The notes beneath the pieces were generated by a model. The model was not told the origin of the DNA, did not search any database, and saw nothing but the letters and a program-made list of their open reading frames with translations. The position numbers and the translations under genes are program-made. DNA of 64,000 nt from Rhodobium gokarnense (GTDB taxonomy: Bacteria > Pseudomonadota > Alphaproteobacteria > Rhizobiales > Rhodobiaceae), in assembly GCF_025961475.1 (NCBI RefSeq), contig NZ_JAOQNS010000004.1, forward strand, positions 186,001 through 250,000, in the 5' to 3' direction. Shown piece after piece: positions 15,504-26,857 of this stretch. Position 1 is the stretch's first letter. The number at the start of each line of letters is the position of its first letter.

Positions 15504-16414
15504 GCTTTTGCCTGTCGCCGCGCGGCGCGGCGTTCCTGGAGCGCCGGGAGGGGTTCGTCGCCAACGCCTATCGCGACGCGGTCGGCGTCGTCACCATCGG
15601 TACCGGTTTCACCGACGCCAGCCGCATATTCCGGGCCTATTGGCAGGAAACTCGCGGCCACCGGCTGCGCATGGGCGACACCATCACCCGCGCGGAAAAC
15701 GCCCGTCTCTTGAGCGAGGTCGCCGACGGGGAATATGGCGCCGCCGTCACCGCGTCGATCCGTCCAAAGGAGCAGCATCACTACGACGGTGCGACCTCGG
15801 TCGCCTTCAATCTCGGCAAGGGATCTGTCGCCTGGCGCTGGGCGCAGGCGCTGAGGGACGGCGATCCGGCCCGCTGCGCGGCGCTCTTGAGGGTCGGCTA
15901 CAACACGGCCGGCGGGCGTCGGCTTGCCGGGCTCGTCGCGCGGCGGCGGCTGGAAGCGGCGCTCATCGAGCACGGCGACTATGCCGACGGTGGCCCGAAT
16001 GGCCATTCCGCCGATGGGGACGACAAGAAAACGCTTGCCGACTACCAGAAGCTCCTGAAGGACCGCGGTTTCGATCCGGGGCCGGCCGACGGGCTCTGGG
16101 GGCCGAAGACGAGGGCAGCCGTGCTTGCCTTCCAGCGGTCCCATGACGGGCTCGCCAATGACGGCATTCTGGGGCCGGCGACGAAGGCCGCGCTCGACCG
16201 CGGCGCGGTCGCGACGCGTGATGCAAGGTCCTCGGCCCTTGCGGCGGGGCTCGCCACGGCGGCGGGCGGGGCCGTCTCTGCCGGCTCCGATACCGGCGCC
16301 CCGGCCTGGGTGCTCGCCGTGGTGGCGACAGTCATTGCCGCATCGCTCGCCTATGTCCTCTGGCGCAATGGCGACGAGATCGCCCGCAGGCTGCGGGGGC
16401 TCGGCCATGCGTGA
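15500..16414 (+). CDS. GH24 endolysin with peptidoglycan-binding domain and C-terminal TM helix
   Basis: This 304-residue enzyme has a phage lysozyme (GH24) domain with the catalytic spacing E-x8-D-x5-T (REGFVANAYRDAVGVVT). It is followed by a peptidoglycan-binding repeat at about 175-235 (LLKDRGFDPGPADGLWGPKTRAAV) and a hydrophobic helix near 268-290. It cleaves the glycan backbone of the wall. GGAGG lies 8 bases before ATG 15500. The C-terminal membrane helix may tether the enzyme until holin action. It overlaps the next gene by 8 bases. Confidence 0.9.
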   Translation: MSFCLSPRGAAFLERREGFVANAYRDAVGVVTIGTGFTDASRIFRAYWQETRGHRLRMGDTITRAENARLLSEVADGEYGAAVTASIRPKEQHHYDGATSVAFNLGKGSVAWRWAQALRDGDPARCAALLRVGYNTAGGRRLAGLVARRRLEAALIEHGDYADGGPNGHSADGDDKKTLADYQKLLKDRGFDPGPADGLWGPKTRAAVLAFQRSHDGLANDGILGPATKAALDRGAVATRDARSSALAAGLATAAGGAVSAGSDTGAPAWVLAVVATVIAASLAYVLWRNGDEIARRLRGLGHA

Positions 16415-16616
16415 GACCCTCAAACGCCTGAAGGGCTGGCGCACGCGGCTCTCCAACGCCGCCTTCGCCGTCGTCGGCCTCCTTGCCCTTGTCGAGCCGC
16501 AGCTCTGGGCGGCGGTCGTGCCGGTCAAGTATCAGGGCGCCGTCCTCGTCGTCTCGGCCCTTGCCAACATCCTGCTCCGCCAGGTCACCACCGGCCCGGC
16601 CGGCACCAAGGTGTGA
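16407..16616 (+). CDS. Small two-helix membrane protein (holin-like)
   Basis: This 69-residue protein has two hydrophobic segments (about 15-33 and 41-58) after a basic N-terminus, a small-holin-like architecture. Its ATG lies inside the endolysin end, and the next gene begins 3 bases after its stop. Assignment as a holin or holin partner is from size, topology and place in the cassette. Confidence 0.65.
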   Translation: MRETLKRLKGWRTRLSNAAFAVVGLLALVEPQLWAAVVPVKYQGAVLVVSALANILLRQVTTGPAGTKV

Positions 16617-16619
16617 ACG

Positions 16620-17000
16620 ATGCTGAAGCTGGTCCTCTCCTGGCTCACCGGCGGCGTCGCCGACCGGCTGATCGAGGCCTATCGGGCAAAGCTCGACGCC
16701 GCCAACGATGCGGAGCGAATCGCTGCCGATATCCGCATCGGCAAGCTGGAAGCCCAGCGCGATCTCGCCCTTGCCGAGAGCGGGTATTTCTGGTCGGCGA
16801 CCCGGCTCGGGCGGTTTCTCTTCGCCGTGCCGCTCGGCCTGTGGTACGCCGCAGGCGTCCTCGACAGCATCTTTTTCTTCGATTGGAACGTTGCGGCGCT
16901 GCCGCCGCAGTTCTGGTCGATCGCCGAGATCGTCATTCCGGCTCTGTTCCTGTCCGAGACGGCCCAGATCGGCCTGCGCTACTGGGGCCGCAAGGCCTGA
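16620..17000 (+). CDS. 3TM holin, gene-transfer-agent type
   Basis: This 126-residue protein starts with an amphipathic segment (LSWLTGGVADRLIEAYRAKL), then a coiled-coil rich in Glu/Arg, then hydrophobic segments around 62-80 and 95-115. This matches the family of 3TM holins linked to release of gene transfer agents in alphaproteobacteria. Together with the endolysin it forms a lysis module. No capsid or packaging genes are near, so it is either a remnant of a phage or a separately placed release module. Confidence 0.75.
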   Translation: MLKLVLSWLTGGVADRLIEAYRAKLDAANDAERIAADIRIGKLEAQRDLALAESGYFWSATRLGRFLFAVPLGLWYAAGVLDSIFFFDWNVAALPPQFWSIAEIVIPALFLSETAQIGLRYWGRKA

Positions 17001-17194
17001 CGGCTGCCGTCCGCGCGCTCGACAATCCGCCGGCACTCAATCGTCCATCGTGGGCAAGACGCATTCCGCCCGGTCAGTTTCGGCGCGGCGAATGCTTGCA
17101 CCCTGTCCTTTGCCTGCTACACTTGTCGGCAACGGGAAATATCGGCGTCGCCGCGCGCGGTCTCTCGCGCGGTCGGTGACGCGAGAGGATAAAA

Positions 17195-18934
17195 TTGAGT
17201 GACACGGGTGACGGTCCGCCGCCGGCGGATCGGGATAGGCCCGGTGACGGCGCGCGGATCGGCGTGAACGATCTCGCGTGCGGCAAGGCCGAGGCAGCCG
17301 GCGGAGCCGGCGCTGAACCGGGGCGCAAGCATCGCCGCCGCAAGAGAAGGCGTGGCAAGGCGGCGCATGGGACCGGGCAGGGGGCGTCGGCTGTGCCGGC
17401 GGGAGAGGCTGCGCGCGCGATGCAGCACTCCCGGCCTGACCAGCCCCGGCAGAACCAATTCCAAGACACTGAGAACGGACCGGCCGCGGCGAACGCGTCG
17501 ACGAGCGCTGCTGCGGGGGGCGATGCTTCCGGCATCGATCCTGCCAATGGGCCGGGCAACGCCGTTGACCAGCCCCGACATGGCGGCCCGGACGGCGTCG
17601 CGTCTTCCGGGACCGGCGGAAAGCGCCGCCGGCGGCGCAACCGCGCAAGGCGGCGCCTGAAGGAGGCCCTCAGTCAGGAGCAGGCGCGGGCCCGCGAGGA
17701 AAGCGCGGCGGAAGAGCCCGTCGTTGCTCCCGTCCTGAAGGACCCGGGGCCGGTGCCGGACCTGCCGGGACCCGAAGAACCGGTGGTCATTGCCGCCGCC
17801 GACCCCGTGCCGCCCGCCGATCCCCCCTTTCCCGAAAAGGCGCCGGATGCCGGGCGGCCGAGATATGGTCACGGCGGCTCGCGGCCGCCTTCCGGCAATG
17901 GCAAGCGCGCCCTTTATGCTGCCCTTGATCTCGGCACCAACAACTGCCGGCTGCTCGTTGCCGAACCCCAGGAGCGCGGGTTCAGGGTCGTCGATGCGTT
18001 CTCGCGCATCGTCCGGCTCGGCGAGGGCGTCCAGCGCACGGGCACGCTCAGCGACAACGCCATGGAGCGGGCGATCGAGGCGCTGCATGTGTGCCGCAAG
18101 AAGCTGACGGACCGCGGCGTGGAGCGGGTCCGGCTGATCGCCACAGAGGCCTGCCGGGCGGCCCTCAACGGCGAGGCGTTCCTGGAGCGCGTCCATGGCG
18201 AGACCGGCCTGACGCTGGAGATCGTCAGCCGCGAAACCGAGGCGCGGCTTGCGGTTGCCGGCTGTTCGACGCTGGTCGATCCGCAGGCCGCCGGCGTCGT
18301 CCTGTTCGATATCGGCGGCGGCTCCTCGGAACTCGTCTGGCTCGACCTGCGTGGCCGCTCGCGCGAGCGCGGTGTCGCGCTGACCCGCTTCATCCGCTCC
18401 TGGACGTCGATGCCGCTTGGCGTCGTCACCCTGTCGGAGCGTCATGGCGGGGTGCATGTCTCGCGCGCCGTCTTTGAGGACATGGTCGCCGACGTCGACA
18501 CCCATCTCGACCATTTCGCCGAGGCCGCGCTCCTCACCAAGATCATCGCCGGCCGGCAGGTCCACATGCTCGGCACGTCGGGCACGGTGACGACGCTTGC
18601 CGGCGTCTATCTCGGCCTTGAGCGCTACGACCGGCGCCGGGTCGACGGCGTCTGGCTCGACGAGGACGATCTCGGCGCGATGATCACGCGGGTCGCCTCC
18701 ATGAGCTATGACGAGCGGGTGGCGAATCCGTGCATCGGCGCCGACCGAGCCGATCTGGTGCTGGCCGGCTGTGCCATCCTGGAGGCGATCCGCCGGCGCT
18801 GGCCCTGTCCGCGCCTGCGCGTTGCCGACCGGGGACTGCGCGAGGGCATCCTCGTGGAACTGATGGCCGCCGACGGCGTCTGGCGGCGGCGACGCCAGCA
18901 ACGGCGCCAGCGCAACCGGGGAGGTCCGTCATGA
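17195..18934 (+). CDS. ppx: Ppx/GppA-family exopolyphosphatase with long basic N-terminus
   Basis: This 579-residue protein has its Ppx/GppA domain at about 240-560, with the actin-like ATPase phosphate loops [13 protein letters not shown] and [14 protein letters not shown]. The family hydrolyses polyphosphate or (p)ppGpp derivatives. The first 230 residues are disordered, with Arg-rich clusters ([24 protein letters not shown]) and Pro/Ala stretches, which might bind nucleic acid or polyphosphate. The start is TTG 17195 with GAGAGGA before it. It overlaps rlmE by 4 bases; the pairing with rlmE is common in alphaproteobacteria. Exopolyphosphatase versus GppA activity cannot be separated by eye. 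Confidence 0.88.
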   Translation: MSDTGDGPPPADRDRPGDGARIGVNDLACGKAEAAGGAGAEPGRKHRRRKRRRGKAAHGTGQGASAVPAGEAARAMQHSRPDQPRQNQFQDTENGPAAANASTSAAAGGDASGIDPANGPGNAVDQPRHGGPDGVASSGTGGKRRRRRNRARRRLKEALSQEQARAREESAAEEPVVAPVLKDPGPVPDLPGPEEPVVIAAADPVPPADPPFPEKAPDAGRPRYGHGGSRPPSGNGKRALYAALDLGTNNCRLLVAEPQERGFRVVDAFSRIVRLGEGVQRTGTLSDNAMERAIEALHVCRKKLTDRGVERVRLIATEACRAALNGEAFLERVHGETGLTLEIVSRETEARLAVAGCSTLVDPQAAGVVLFDIGGGSSELVWLDLRGRSRERGVALTRFIRSWTSMPLGVVTLSERHGGVHVSRAVFEDMVADVDTHLDHFAEAALLTKIIAGRQVHMLGTSGTVTTLAGVYLGLERYDRRRVDGVWLDEDDLGAMITRVASMSYDERVANPCIGADRADLVLAGCAILEAIRRRWPCPRLRVADRGLREGILVELMAADGVWRRRRQQRRQRNRGGPS

Positions 18935-19647
18935 GCGGCAGGCGAAGCGGCGGTACTGGCAGTGGCAGTGGGGGCGGCCGCAACATCCACACCAAGGTGC
19001 GCGCCAACAGGAAGCGGACCGAATCCTCGCGCCGCTGGCTGGAGCGCCAGCTCAACGACCCTTACGTACAGCGCGCCAAGATCGAAGGGTTCCGCTCGCG
19101 CGCGGCCTTCAAGCTGATCGAGATCGACGAGCGTTACTCGCTCCTGAAGCCGGGCGCCCGGGTCGTCGACCTCGGCGCCGCGCCCGGCGGCTGGTCGCAG
19201 GTCGCGGCCGACAAGGTCGGATCGACGGATACCGACCCGCTGGTCGTCGCCATCGACCTCCTCGACATGGAGCCGGTGCCGGGCGTTATCTTCATGAAGA
19301 AGGATTTTCTGGACGACGACGCGCCGGACGCCCTCAAGGCCGCGCTCGGCGGGCACCCGGCCGATCTCGTCCTCTCCGACATGGCGGCCCACGCCACCGG
19401 CCACCGTAAGACCGACCATTTGCAGATCATGCATCTGTGCGAGGTGGCGCACGAGTTCGCCCGCGAGGTGCTGGCGCCCGGCGGACATTTCCTCGCCAAG
19501 GTCCTGCGCGGCGGCACCGAGCACACCCTGCTCGCCGCCCTGAAGCGCGATTTTTCGTCCGTCGGCCACGTCAAGCCGGCGGCGAGCCGGCAGGATTCGG
19601 CGGAACTCTATGTGCTGGCGCGGGGATTCCGGGGCGAGGGGGAATAG
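18931..19647 (+). CDS. rlmE: 23S rRNA (uridine-2'-O) methyltransferase RlmE
   Basis: This 238-residue FtsJ/RrmJ-type methyltransferase modifies U2552 (E. coli numbering) in the peptidyl-transferase loop. It shows the SAM motif [15 protein letters not shown], the catalytic context with Asp in [13 protein letters not shown] and Lys in [12 protein letters not shown], and an N-terminal Lys near [11 protein letters not shown]. The N-terminus carries a Gly/Ser-rich basic tail. ATG 18931 overlaps the ppx stop. Confidence 0.95.
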   Translation: MSGRRSGGTGSGSGGGRNIHTKVRANRKRTESSRRWLERQLNDPYVQRAKIEGFRSRAAFKLIEIDERYSLLKPGARVVDLGAAPGGWSQVAADKVGSTDTDPLVVAIDLLDMEPVPGVIFMKKDFLDDDAPDALKAALGGHPADLVLSDMAAHATGHRKTDHLQIMHLCEVAHEFAREVLAPGGHFLAKVLRGGTEHTLLAALKRDFSSVGHVKPAASRQDSAELYVLARGFRGEGE

Positions 19648-19777
19648 GCTACGATTCCGGTCCTATTCTCCGGCATTGGCTCCAACTCTGCCGTCACCCC
19701 GGCCGTAGCGGAGCGGAGAGCCGCGGGCTTTTGTCCTTGTCCCGACGTTATGCCGGGGCGCGTCACGGAGGCTGTTT

Positions 19778-19866
19778 CTGGATTGCTTCGCTGCGCTCGC
19801 AATGACGGTTTTCCCAAGAATTTCAACGTCATTGTGAGGAGGCCGTAAGGCCGACGCGGCAATCCA
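19778..19866. repeat. Interspersed palindromic repeat, copy 1
   Basis: The element begins CTGGATTGCTTCGCTGCGCT, has a central CGTCATTGTGAGGAGGCCG block and ends GCGGCAATCCAG; its ends and centre are inverted repeats. It is nearly the same as 50901-50994. It lies between the convergent rlmE and SDR genes. Such small palindromic repeats are common intergenic elements in alphaproteobacterial genomes. Confidence 0.85.
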
Positions 19867-19935
19867 GTCCTGCCTTGCCAGGCGCTCCAGCGTCGATGCG
19901 GGCATCTGTCTGGCTTGATGTCCGACCGACGTTCC

Positions 19936-20637
19936 TCACGTCGAATGGGTGAAGCCGCCGTCGACCCGGATATTCTGGCCGGTGATGTAGCCGGCGCCGT
20001 CCGAGAGCAGGAATGCCGCCGTCTCGGAGATCTCCGTGAACCGGCCGTAGCGCGCCATCGGGATGCGGTTGAGGATCGCGTCTTTCGGCTCCAGGGACTC
20101 CATGAAGCCCGGCAGCACGTTGTTGATGCGGATGCCCTTGGCCGCGTGCTGGTCGGCGTAGAGCTTGACGAAATTGGCGAGCGCGGCGCGAAACACCGAT
20201 GAGGTCGGAAAGGCGGCTTCCGGCTCGACCGATGAGAAGCCGGTGATGTTGACGATGGCGCCCCTGGTCTTTTCCAGGTGCGGTGTCGCCAGCCGGATGA
20301 AGCGGACGATCGCCAGGAAATAGACCTCCATGCCGCGCACCCAGTCATAGTCGGTCAGTTCCGCGACCGGACCCTTGGGCCCGTGGCCGGCGCTGTTGAC
20401 GAGGGCGTCGATGCGCCCGTAGCGCTGAACGACCGCGTCGATGAAATCGGTGCAGGCATCGTGGTCGAGATTGTCGGCGATCATGCCGAAACCGCCGAGT
20501 TCGGCACCGAGCTTTTCGGCCTTGTCCGACGACGAGGAGACGGCGACGGTATAGCCCCTGGCAGCAAGGGTGCGGGCGATGTCGGCGCCCATGCCGCTGC
20601 CGGCGGCGGTGACGACGGCGATTTTCGGCTCGCTCAT
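19936..20637 (-). CDS. SDR-family protein lacking the usual catalytic Tyr and Lys
   Basis: This 233-residue protein has a Rossmann fold with the nucleotide motif TAAGSGMG (10-17), NSAG (81-84) and GxxI near the end, as in classical short-chain dehydrogenases/reductases. Where YxxxK should be (about 146-150) it reads SSVFR, so the catalytic Tyr is Ser and the Lys is Arg. It may be inactive, use a different mechanism or act as a binding protein. Its length fits the family. It faces guaB divergently across 285 bases without a gene. Confidence 0.85.
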   Translation of the reverse strand: MSEPKIAVVTAAGSGMGADIARTLAARGYTVAVSSSSDKAEKLGAELGGFGMIADNLDHDACTDFIDAVVQRYGRIDALVNSAGHGPKGPVAELTDYDWVRGMEVYFLAIVRFIRLATPHLEKTRGAIVNITGFSSVEPEAAFPTSSVFRAALANFVKLYADQHAAKGIRINNVLPGFMESLEPKDAILNRIPMARYGRFTEISETAAFLLSDGAGYITGQNIRVDGGFTHST

Positions 20638-22425
<1,788 letters not shown>

Positions 22426-22556
22426 GCACCGCGGCATGCCGGTTCTTGCGGGGGTTTTTGCCCCGGTGCTATAGCCCGGTGTGAGGGACCCGTGTGAACG
22501 ACCGTTTCGGGCGCGCCTCCCGTTGCCTCGCGCCCGCCATCTCTTTTGGAGCATCC

Positions 22557-22844
22557 ATGTCCGTCGATACCGCCACCGTCAAACGCGTCGCGCACCTGGC
22601 GCGGATCGCCGTCACCGAGGAAGAGGCCGAGAAGATGACCGGCGAGCTCAACGCCATTCTCGGTTTCGTGGAGCAGCTCGACGAGGTCGACGTGACCGGC
22701 GTCGAGCCGATGACCTCTGTCGTCGCCGTCACCATGAAGAAGCGGGCGGACGGCGTCACCGACGGCGGCTATCCCGACGACGTGGTCGCCAACGCGCCGG
22801 AGACGGAAGACCATTTCTTCGTCGTGCCGAAGGTCGTGGAGTAA
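22557..22844 (+). CDS. gatC: Asp-tRNA(Asn)/Glu-tRNA(Gln) amidotransferase subunit C
   Basis: This 95-residue GatC stabilises the GatAB amidotransferase that makes Gln-tRNA(Gln) (and Asn-tRNA) by transamidation. Typical features are [20 protein letters not shown], a central [12 protein letters not shown] and the C-terminal [17 protein letters not shown] precedes ATG 22557. gatA follows after 4 bases. Confidence 0.95.
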   Translation: MSVDTATVKRVAHLARIAVTEEEAEKMTGELNAILGFVEQLDEVDVTGVEPMTSVVAVTMKKRADGVTDGGYPDDVVANAPETEDHFFVVPKVVE

Positions 22845-22848
22845 GCCG

Positions 22849-24330
22849 ATGACCGATCTGACGGAGCTGACCGTTTCCGAAATCCGCGACGGCCTTGCCG
22901 CCAAGGATTTCTCCGCCCTGGAACTGACCGACGCCTACCTTGCGGCGATTGACGCCTTCAACGGGCGCTTCAATGCCTATGTGGCGGTGACGCCCGATGA
23001 GGCCCGCGAGATGGCGATCGCGTCGGACGCGCGGATCGCCACCGGCGAGGTCCGGCCGCTGGAGGGCGTGCCGGTCGGCGTCAAGGACCTCTACTGCACC
23101 AGGGGCGTCCACTCCCAGGCCGGCAGCCACATCCTCGACGGCTTCAAGCCGCCCTATGAATCCACCGTCACGGCGAACCTGTGGAACGACGGTGCGGTGA
23201 TGCTCGGCAAGCTCAACATGGACGAGTTCGCCATGGGTTCCTCCAACGAGACCAGCTATTACGGCCCGGTCGTCAGCCCGTGGAAGTCGCGCGAGAGCAA
23301 CGCCGACCTCGTGCCCGGCGGCTCGTCGGGCGGCTCGGCGGCGGCCGTCGCGGCGAACCTTTGCGCGGCGGCAACCGCAACCGACACCGGCGGCTCTATC
23401 CGCCAGCCGGCCTCGCTGACCGGCACGGTCGGCATCAAGCCGACCTATGGCCGCTGCTCGCGCTGGGGCATCGTTGCCTTTGCCTCCTCGCTCGACCAGG
23501 CCGGGCCGATCACCCACACCGTGCGCGATGCGGCGATGATGCTGAAGTCGATGGCCTCCGTCGACGCCAAAGACACCACTTCGGTCGATATCGAGGTGCC
23601 GGACTACGAGGCGGCGATCGGCCAGTCGGTCAAGGGCATGAAGATCGGCATTCCCAAGGAATACCGGGTCGAGGGCATGCCGGCGGAGATCGAGACCCTG
23701 TGGGCGAAGGGCCGCGACTGGCTGAAGGATGCCGGGGCGGAGATCGTCGACATCTCGCTGCCGCACACGAAATATGCGCTGGCTGCCTATTACATCGTGG
23801 CGCCGGCCGAGGCCTCGTCGAACCTTGCCCGCTATGACGGCGTGCGCTACGGCCTCCGGGTGCCGTCCGACGAGATCATCGAGCAGTATGAAAAGACTCG
23901 GTCCGCCGGCTTCGGCGCCGAGGTCAAACGGCGCATCCTGATCGGCACTTATGTGCTCTCGGCCGGCTATTACGACGCCTACTACCTGAAGGCGCAGAAG
24001 GTCCGAACGCTGATCAAGAAGGACTTCGAGGACGTCTTTGCCGCCGGCGTCGATGCGATCCTGGCCCCGGCAACCCCGTCCGCGGCCTTTGCCGTCGGGG
24101 CCATGGACAATGCCTCGCCGGTTGAGATGTACCTGCAGGACATTTTTACCGTCACCGTGAACATGGCCGGTCTGCCGGGCATTTCCGTCCCCGGTGGGCT
24201 CGACGCCTCCGGCCTGCCGCTCGGCCTGCAGCTCATCGGCCGCCCGTTCGACGAGGCGACGCTGTTCCGCGCCGGCCAGGTCATCGAGGATGCCGCCGGG
24301 CGCCTGCGGCCGCAGAAGTGGTGGGGCTGA
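22849..24330 (+). CDS. gatA: Asp-tRNA(Asn)/Glu-tRNA(Gln) amidotransferase subunit A
   Basis: This 493-residue amidase subunit releases ammonia from glutamine. The Ser-cisSer-Lys triad is visible in GVPVGVKDL (Lys), [13 protein letters not shown] and [10 protein letters not shown] (Ser nucleophile). Length is normal. It is cotranscribed with gatC. gatB is not next to it and is expected elsewhere. Confidence 0.97.
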   Translation: MTDLTELTVSEIRDGLAAKDFSALELTDAYLAAIDAFNGRFNAYVAVTPDEAREMAIASDARIATGEVRPLEGVPVGVKDLYCTRGVHSQAGSHILDGFKPPYESTVTANLWNDGAVMLGKLNMDEFAMGSSNETSYYGPVVSPWKSRESNADLVPGGSSGGSAAAVAANLCAAATATDTGGSIRQPASLTGTVGIKPTYGRCSRWGIVAFASSLDQAGPITHTVRDAAMMLKSMASVDAKDTTSVDIEVPDYEAAIGQSVKGMKIGIPKEYRVEGMPAEIETLWAKGRDWLKDAGAEIVDISLPHTKYALAAYYIVAPAEASSNLARYDGVRYGLRVPSDEIIEQYEKTRSAGFGAEVKRRILIGTYVLSAGYYDAYYLKAQKVRTLIKKDFEDVFAAGVDAILAPATPSAAFAVGAMDNASPVEMYLQDIFTVTVNMAGLPGISVPGGLDASGLPLGLQLIGRPFDEATLFRAGQVIEDAAGRLRPQKWWG

Positions 24331-24352
24331 GCGCCCGCGCCTCAAAAATTCA

Positions 24353-24396
24353 CCGGAAAACAAAAACGCCGCGCGGCCGGATCGGCTCGCGCGGCG
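24353..24396 (-). terminator. Terminator of the secreted-protein gene
   Basis: A perfect 9-bp stem CGCCGCGCG/CGCGCGGCG (24367-24375 and 24388-24396) is followed on the minus strand by TTTTTGTTTT. It can also slow transcription coming from gatA, although the plus-side T run is weak. Confidence 0.65.
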
Positions 24397-24435
24397 TCTT
24401 GATTCCGCGGAAAGGTCGGGCCGGCGGCGTCGGCG

Positions 24436-24924
24436 CTACTGCGCTTTGGCGGCGGCGTCGCAGGGCGTGTAGGTGCCGGTGATGTATTCGAAGTTCGGCA
24501 CCACCTCGTCGGCCTGGTCGTCGGTCTGCTCGCCGTCGTTTTCCGGCACCGGCGTCAGGCTGAGGGCGACCTCGCCCATGACGAACTCGTTCTGCGACTG
24601 CACCCGCAACTCGCCGTTCTGTTCGCGGATGACGGACAGCATGTCCGGGCGGGTGATGCCCGAATCGTCGCCGCAGGAGACCAGCACGGTCACCGTACCG
24701 TCCTTGCCGCCCCAGAAGTCGCGGTAGGTGCAGCCGAACTCGGTACCAAAGATGCCGGTCTTGTCGAGCACGAGGGCGCCGGACTCCTCCCGCGCCGCCT
24801 GGTCTTTGCACGCGGCGGGATCGGTGGCGTATGTCTTGTTGAAGAAGTCGGGCATCTGACCGGCCAGCGCCGGCAGCGTCGTCCCGGTAAGGATCATGGC
24901 AACGAGCGCAGTCTTTCGAAGCAT
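24436..24924 (-). CDS. Secreted protein of unknown function
   Basis: This 162-residue protein starts with a clear Sec signal peptide (MLRKTALVAMILTGTTLPALAG, cut after ALA). The mature part has four Cys (likely two disulfides), Phe/Tyr-rich strands and an acidic patch (ENDGEQTDDQADE). It is probably periplasmic. No family is recognised. ATG 24924 is chosen because upstream codons would bury the signal peptide. Confidence 0.75.
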   Translation of the reverse strand: MLRKTALVAMILTGTTLPALAGQMPDFFNKTYATDPAACKDQAAREESGALVLDKTGIFGTEFGCTYRDFWGGKDGTVTVLVSCGDDSGITRPDMLSVIREQNGELRVQSQNEFVMGEVALSLTPVPENDGEQTDDQADEVVPNFEYITGTYTPCDAAAKAQ

Positions 24925-25236
24925 GGAAAACCACCTGAAGGGTTCGAGAAACGGTGCGGGATTATTAGGCAAGTTTTTGGCGTTGCCAATGGCGAAATGG
25001 CGGCGAAAAAGAGGCGCCGTCAGGGGTTTTTCGCGCCCGGGCATGCGGCCGTGCGAAGACATCGCAAGAAAGGCCGTTCCGGCGTGACCGGGCCGCTTGC
25101 ACTGCGATTGCCGGTGGGTCCGTTCGGGAGCAGATTGGGGGCGCTTCAGGCCGACGCTCTCGTCGCGGAGCAGCACCCCATAGGACCATGATGCGACAGG
25201 TGTCGTTTCCGGGCCCGACGATGCAAAGACAAGGGG
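24925..25236. other. Intergenic region between secreted protein gene and 98-residue gene
   Basis: I see no gene or RNA structure in these 312 bases. It should contain divergent promoters for its two neighbours. Confidence 0.4.
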
Positions 25237-25533
25237 ATGAATGTGATGACGGTCGACGAATTCGCAGCCACGCTTGACGCCGGCACGCCGCCGGCCGGCC
25301 TGTCACCGGCGCTCCTCGGCCTGTGGCATGCGGGACGGGGCGAATGGACGACGGCGCACGAGATCGTTCAGGACGACGACGGGCGCGACGCGGCCTGGGT
25401 CCACGCCTGGCTGCACCGCGACGAGGGCGACACCTGGAACGCCGGCTACTGGTACCGCCGCGCCGGCCGGCCGGTATATTCCGGTGCGCTGGACGAGGAG
25501 TGGCGCGAGATCGCGGAAGGGCTGCTGGGGTGA
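25237..25533 (+). CDS. Small conserved hypothetical protein
   Basis: This 98-residue cytosolic protein is rich in Trp, His and Asp, with WHAGRGEWTTAHEIVQDDDG and WVHAWLHRDEGDTWNAGYWYRRAGR. Small proteins with this HAWLHR-EGD-NA-YWYRRAGR pattern recur in proteobacteria, but I know of no assigned function. The pattern hints at a TPR-like helix pair. The start at ATG 25237 has a weak AAGGGGAT upstream. Confidence 0.75.
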   Translation: MNVMTVDEFAATLDAGTPPAGLSPALLGLWHAGRGEWTTAHEIVQDDDGRDAAWVHAWLHRDEGDTWNAGYWYRRAGRPVYSGALDEEWREIAEGLLG

Positions 25534-25574
25534 GGGGTTATCTTGCCTTTTGAGGTTCCTGAGCGGCTCCCCCA

Positions 25575-26738
25575 TCACGCCTCGATTTCATATTTCTTGG
25601 GGAAGTTCACCGGGTCGTAGTCGGTGTCGCTCCGCCGGTCGACAACGGATTTGTGGATGCGGGGGACGACCGCGTCGTTGTCGATCATGCGCGGCTCGGC
25701 AAGCGGCAGATAAAGGCCTCCCAACCGCCGTCGCGGCCATTCCATCCACTTTGCGTCTTTCGGCACGTATTCGAGCGGCTGCCAGCCCCATGTGAGCGAG
25801 TCGTGGGCCCTGGCCTTGTGGTCGGGCCTGACGTAGACGGTCTTTGCGCCCATTCGCGGCTTGCCGAGGACGATGTGGTTCCACATCGGAGTATTGACGC
25901 TGAGGCCGCTGGCCTTGGCTTCGCGCAGCATCCAGTCGAGGGGGAACTTCGCCAGCCCGCTTTCCGCCTCCGGATAACCGCCGCCGACGTCCGAATGGCA
26001 GCCGGCGAACCAGACCTGTTTGATGTCCTGGAGGGTTGCAGGGGCCTTTTTGTCGAACGGGTTGCGTTTGAAGGGTTGCGGTTCGATCCATCGATTGAGG
26101 CGGAACATCGCCCGTCTTTCGTCGATCGCCATGGCGTGGCGGACGATTTCGACACTCGGATTGGTCCGCGTGTGGACCAGCATCTGGAGTTGCGGGACCA
26201 GGCGATCGGGCCGGGGAGTGATGATCGACGACACCGTATCCCAGATGCCGAGGAACTTGATGCGAACACGCGTGTTGCTTCCCGCGATCTTGGCAAAATG
26301 CCAGGAAATGGTGAATTCGCCTTCCTTGCTCGTTTGCTTGAAGGCGCGAAAGGCATAGTTCGCGATGTTGAGCTGGTCGACGGGGAGCAGTCCGACGACG
26401 TGGACGAAGGCGGCAAGCACGCGGACCGTGTAGGCACCCCGGCTGAAGCCGAACAGGAAGATCTGGTCGCCTTTTTCGTAGTTGCGGCACAGGAAGTCGT
26501 AGGGGCCGAGCACGTCGTCGTCGAGGCCGTGGCCGGTCGCCAGTTCGAACACCGATTTGACGTTCTGACGGTAACGCGCCCAGGCGTCGCTCGAGCCGAC
26601 CGTTCCCACGCCGGCATTGTAATAGACGCGCTGGGCATCGTTCTTGCGGCAAACGCGAAACAATTTCAGGACATTCGACAGATTTTCTTCGATCTGGTTT
26701 CCCGTGCCGTCGCAACAAATGACGATGTTTTTTCCCAT
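25575..26738 (-). CDS. DUF2235 alpha/beta hydrolase
   Basis: This 387-residue protein opens with VICCDGTGNQ and has the nucleophile elbow GFSRGAYTVR, followed by GIWDTVSS and CHSDVGGGYPE (catalytic Asp/His region). DUF2235 includes Tle1-type phospholipases of type VI secretion and other hydrolases. No VgrG, adaptor or immunity gene is nearby, so an effector role is not supported by context. ATG 26738 is preferred over an upstream in-frame start because the family begins at the first beta strand. It diverges from the DUF2779 gene. Confidence 0.85.
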   Translation of the reverse strand: MGKNIVICCDGTGNQIEENLSNVLKLFRVCRKNDAQRVYYNAGVGTVGSSDAWARYRQNVKSVFELATGHGLDDDVLGPYDFLCRNYEKGDQIFLFGFSRGAYTVRVLAAFVHVVGLLPVDQLNIANYAFRAFKQTSKEGEFTISWHFAKIAGSNTRVRIKFLGIWDTVSSIITPRPDRLVPQLQMLVHTRTNPSVEIVRHAMAIDERRAMFRLNRWIEPQPFKRNPFDKKAPATLQDIKQVWFAGCHSDVGGGYPEAESGLAKFPLDWMLREAKASGLSVNTPMWNHIVLGKPRMGAKTVYVRPDHKARAHDSLTWGWQPLEYVPKDAKWMEWPRRRLGGLYLPLAEPRMIDNDAVVPRIHKSVVDRRSDTDYDPVNFPKKYEIEA

Positions 26739-26857
26739 GCACCGGCCCCAATTCGAAATACCCTGTATCCCTTTTCGGTCGCCCAATTAGATCAATAATT
26801 GAAATCTCGATCAATTGCCCGGTAGGGTGGTTTTTTCGGAGAGCTGTGGGCGGCGCA

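Noticed and set aside
16620-17000. Holin as proof of a full gene transfer agent locus here
   Set aside because: No GTA capsid, portal, terminase or tail gene in the window; only a release-type module is present.
25575-26738. DUF2235 gene as a type VI secretion effector
   Set aside because: No VgrG, PAAR, adaptor or immunity gene nearby; family includes non-effector hydrolases.
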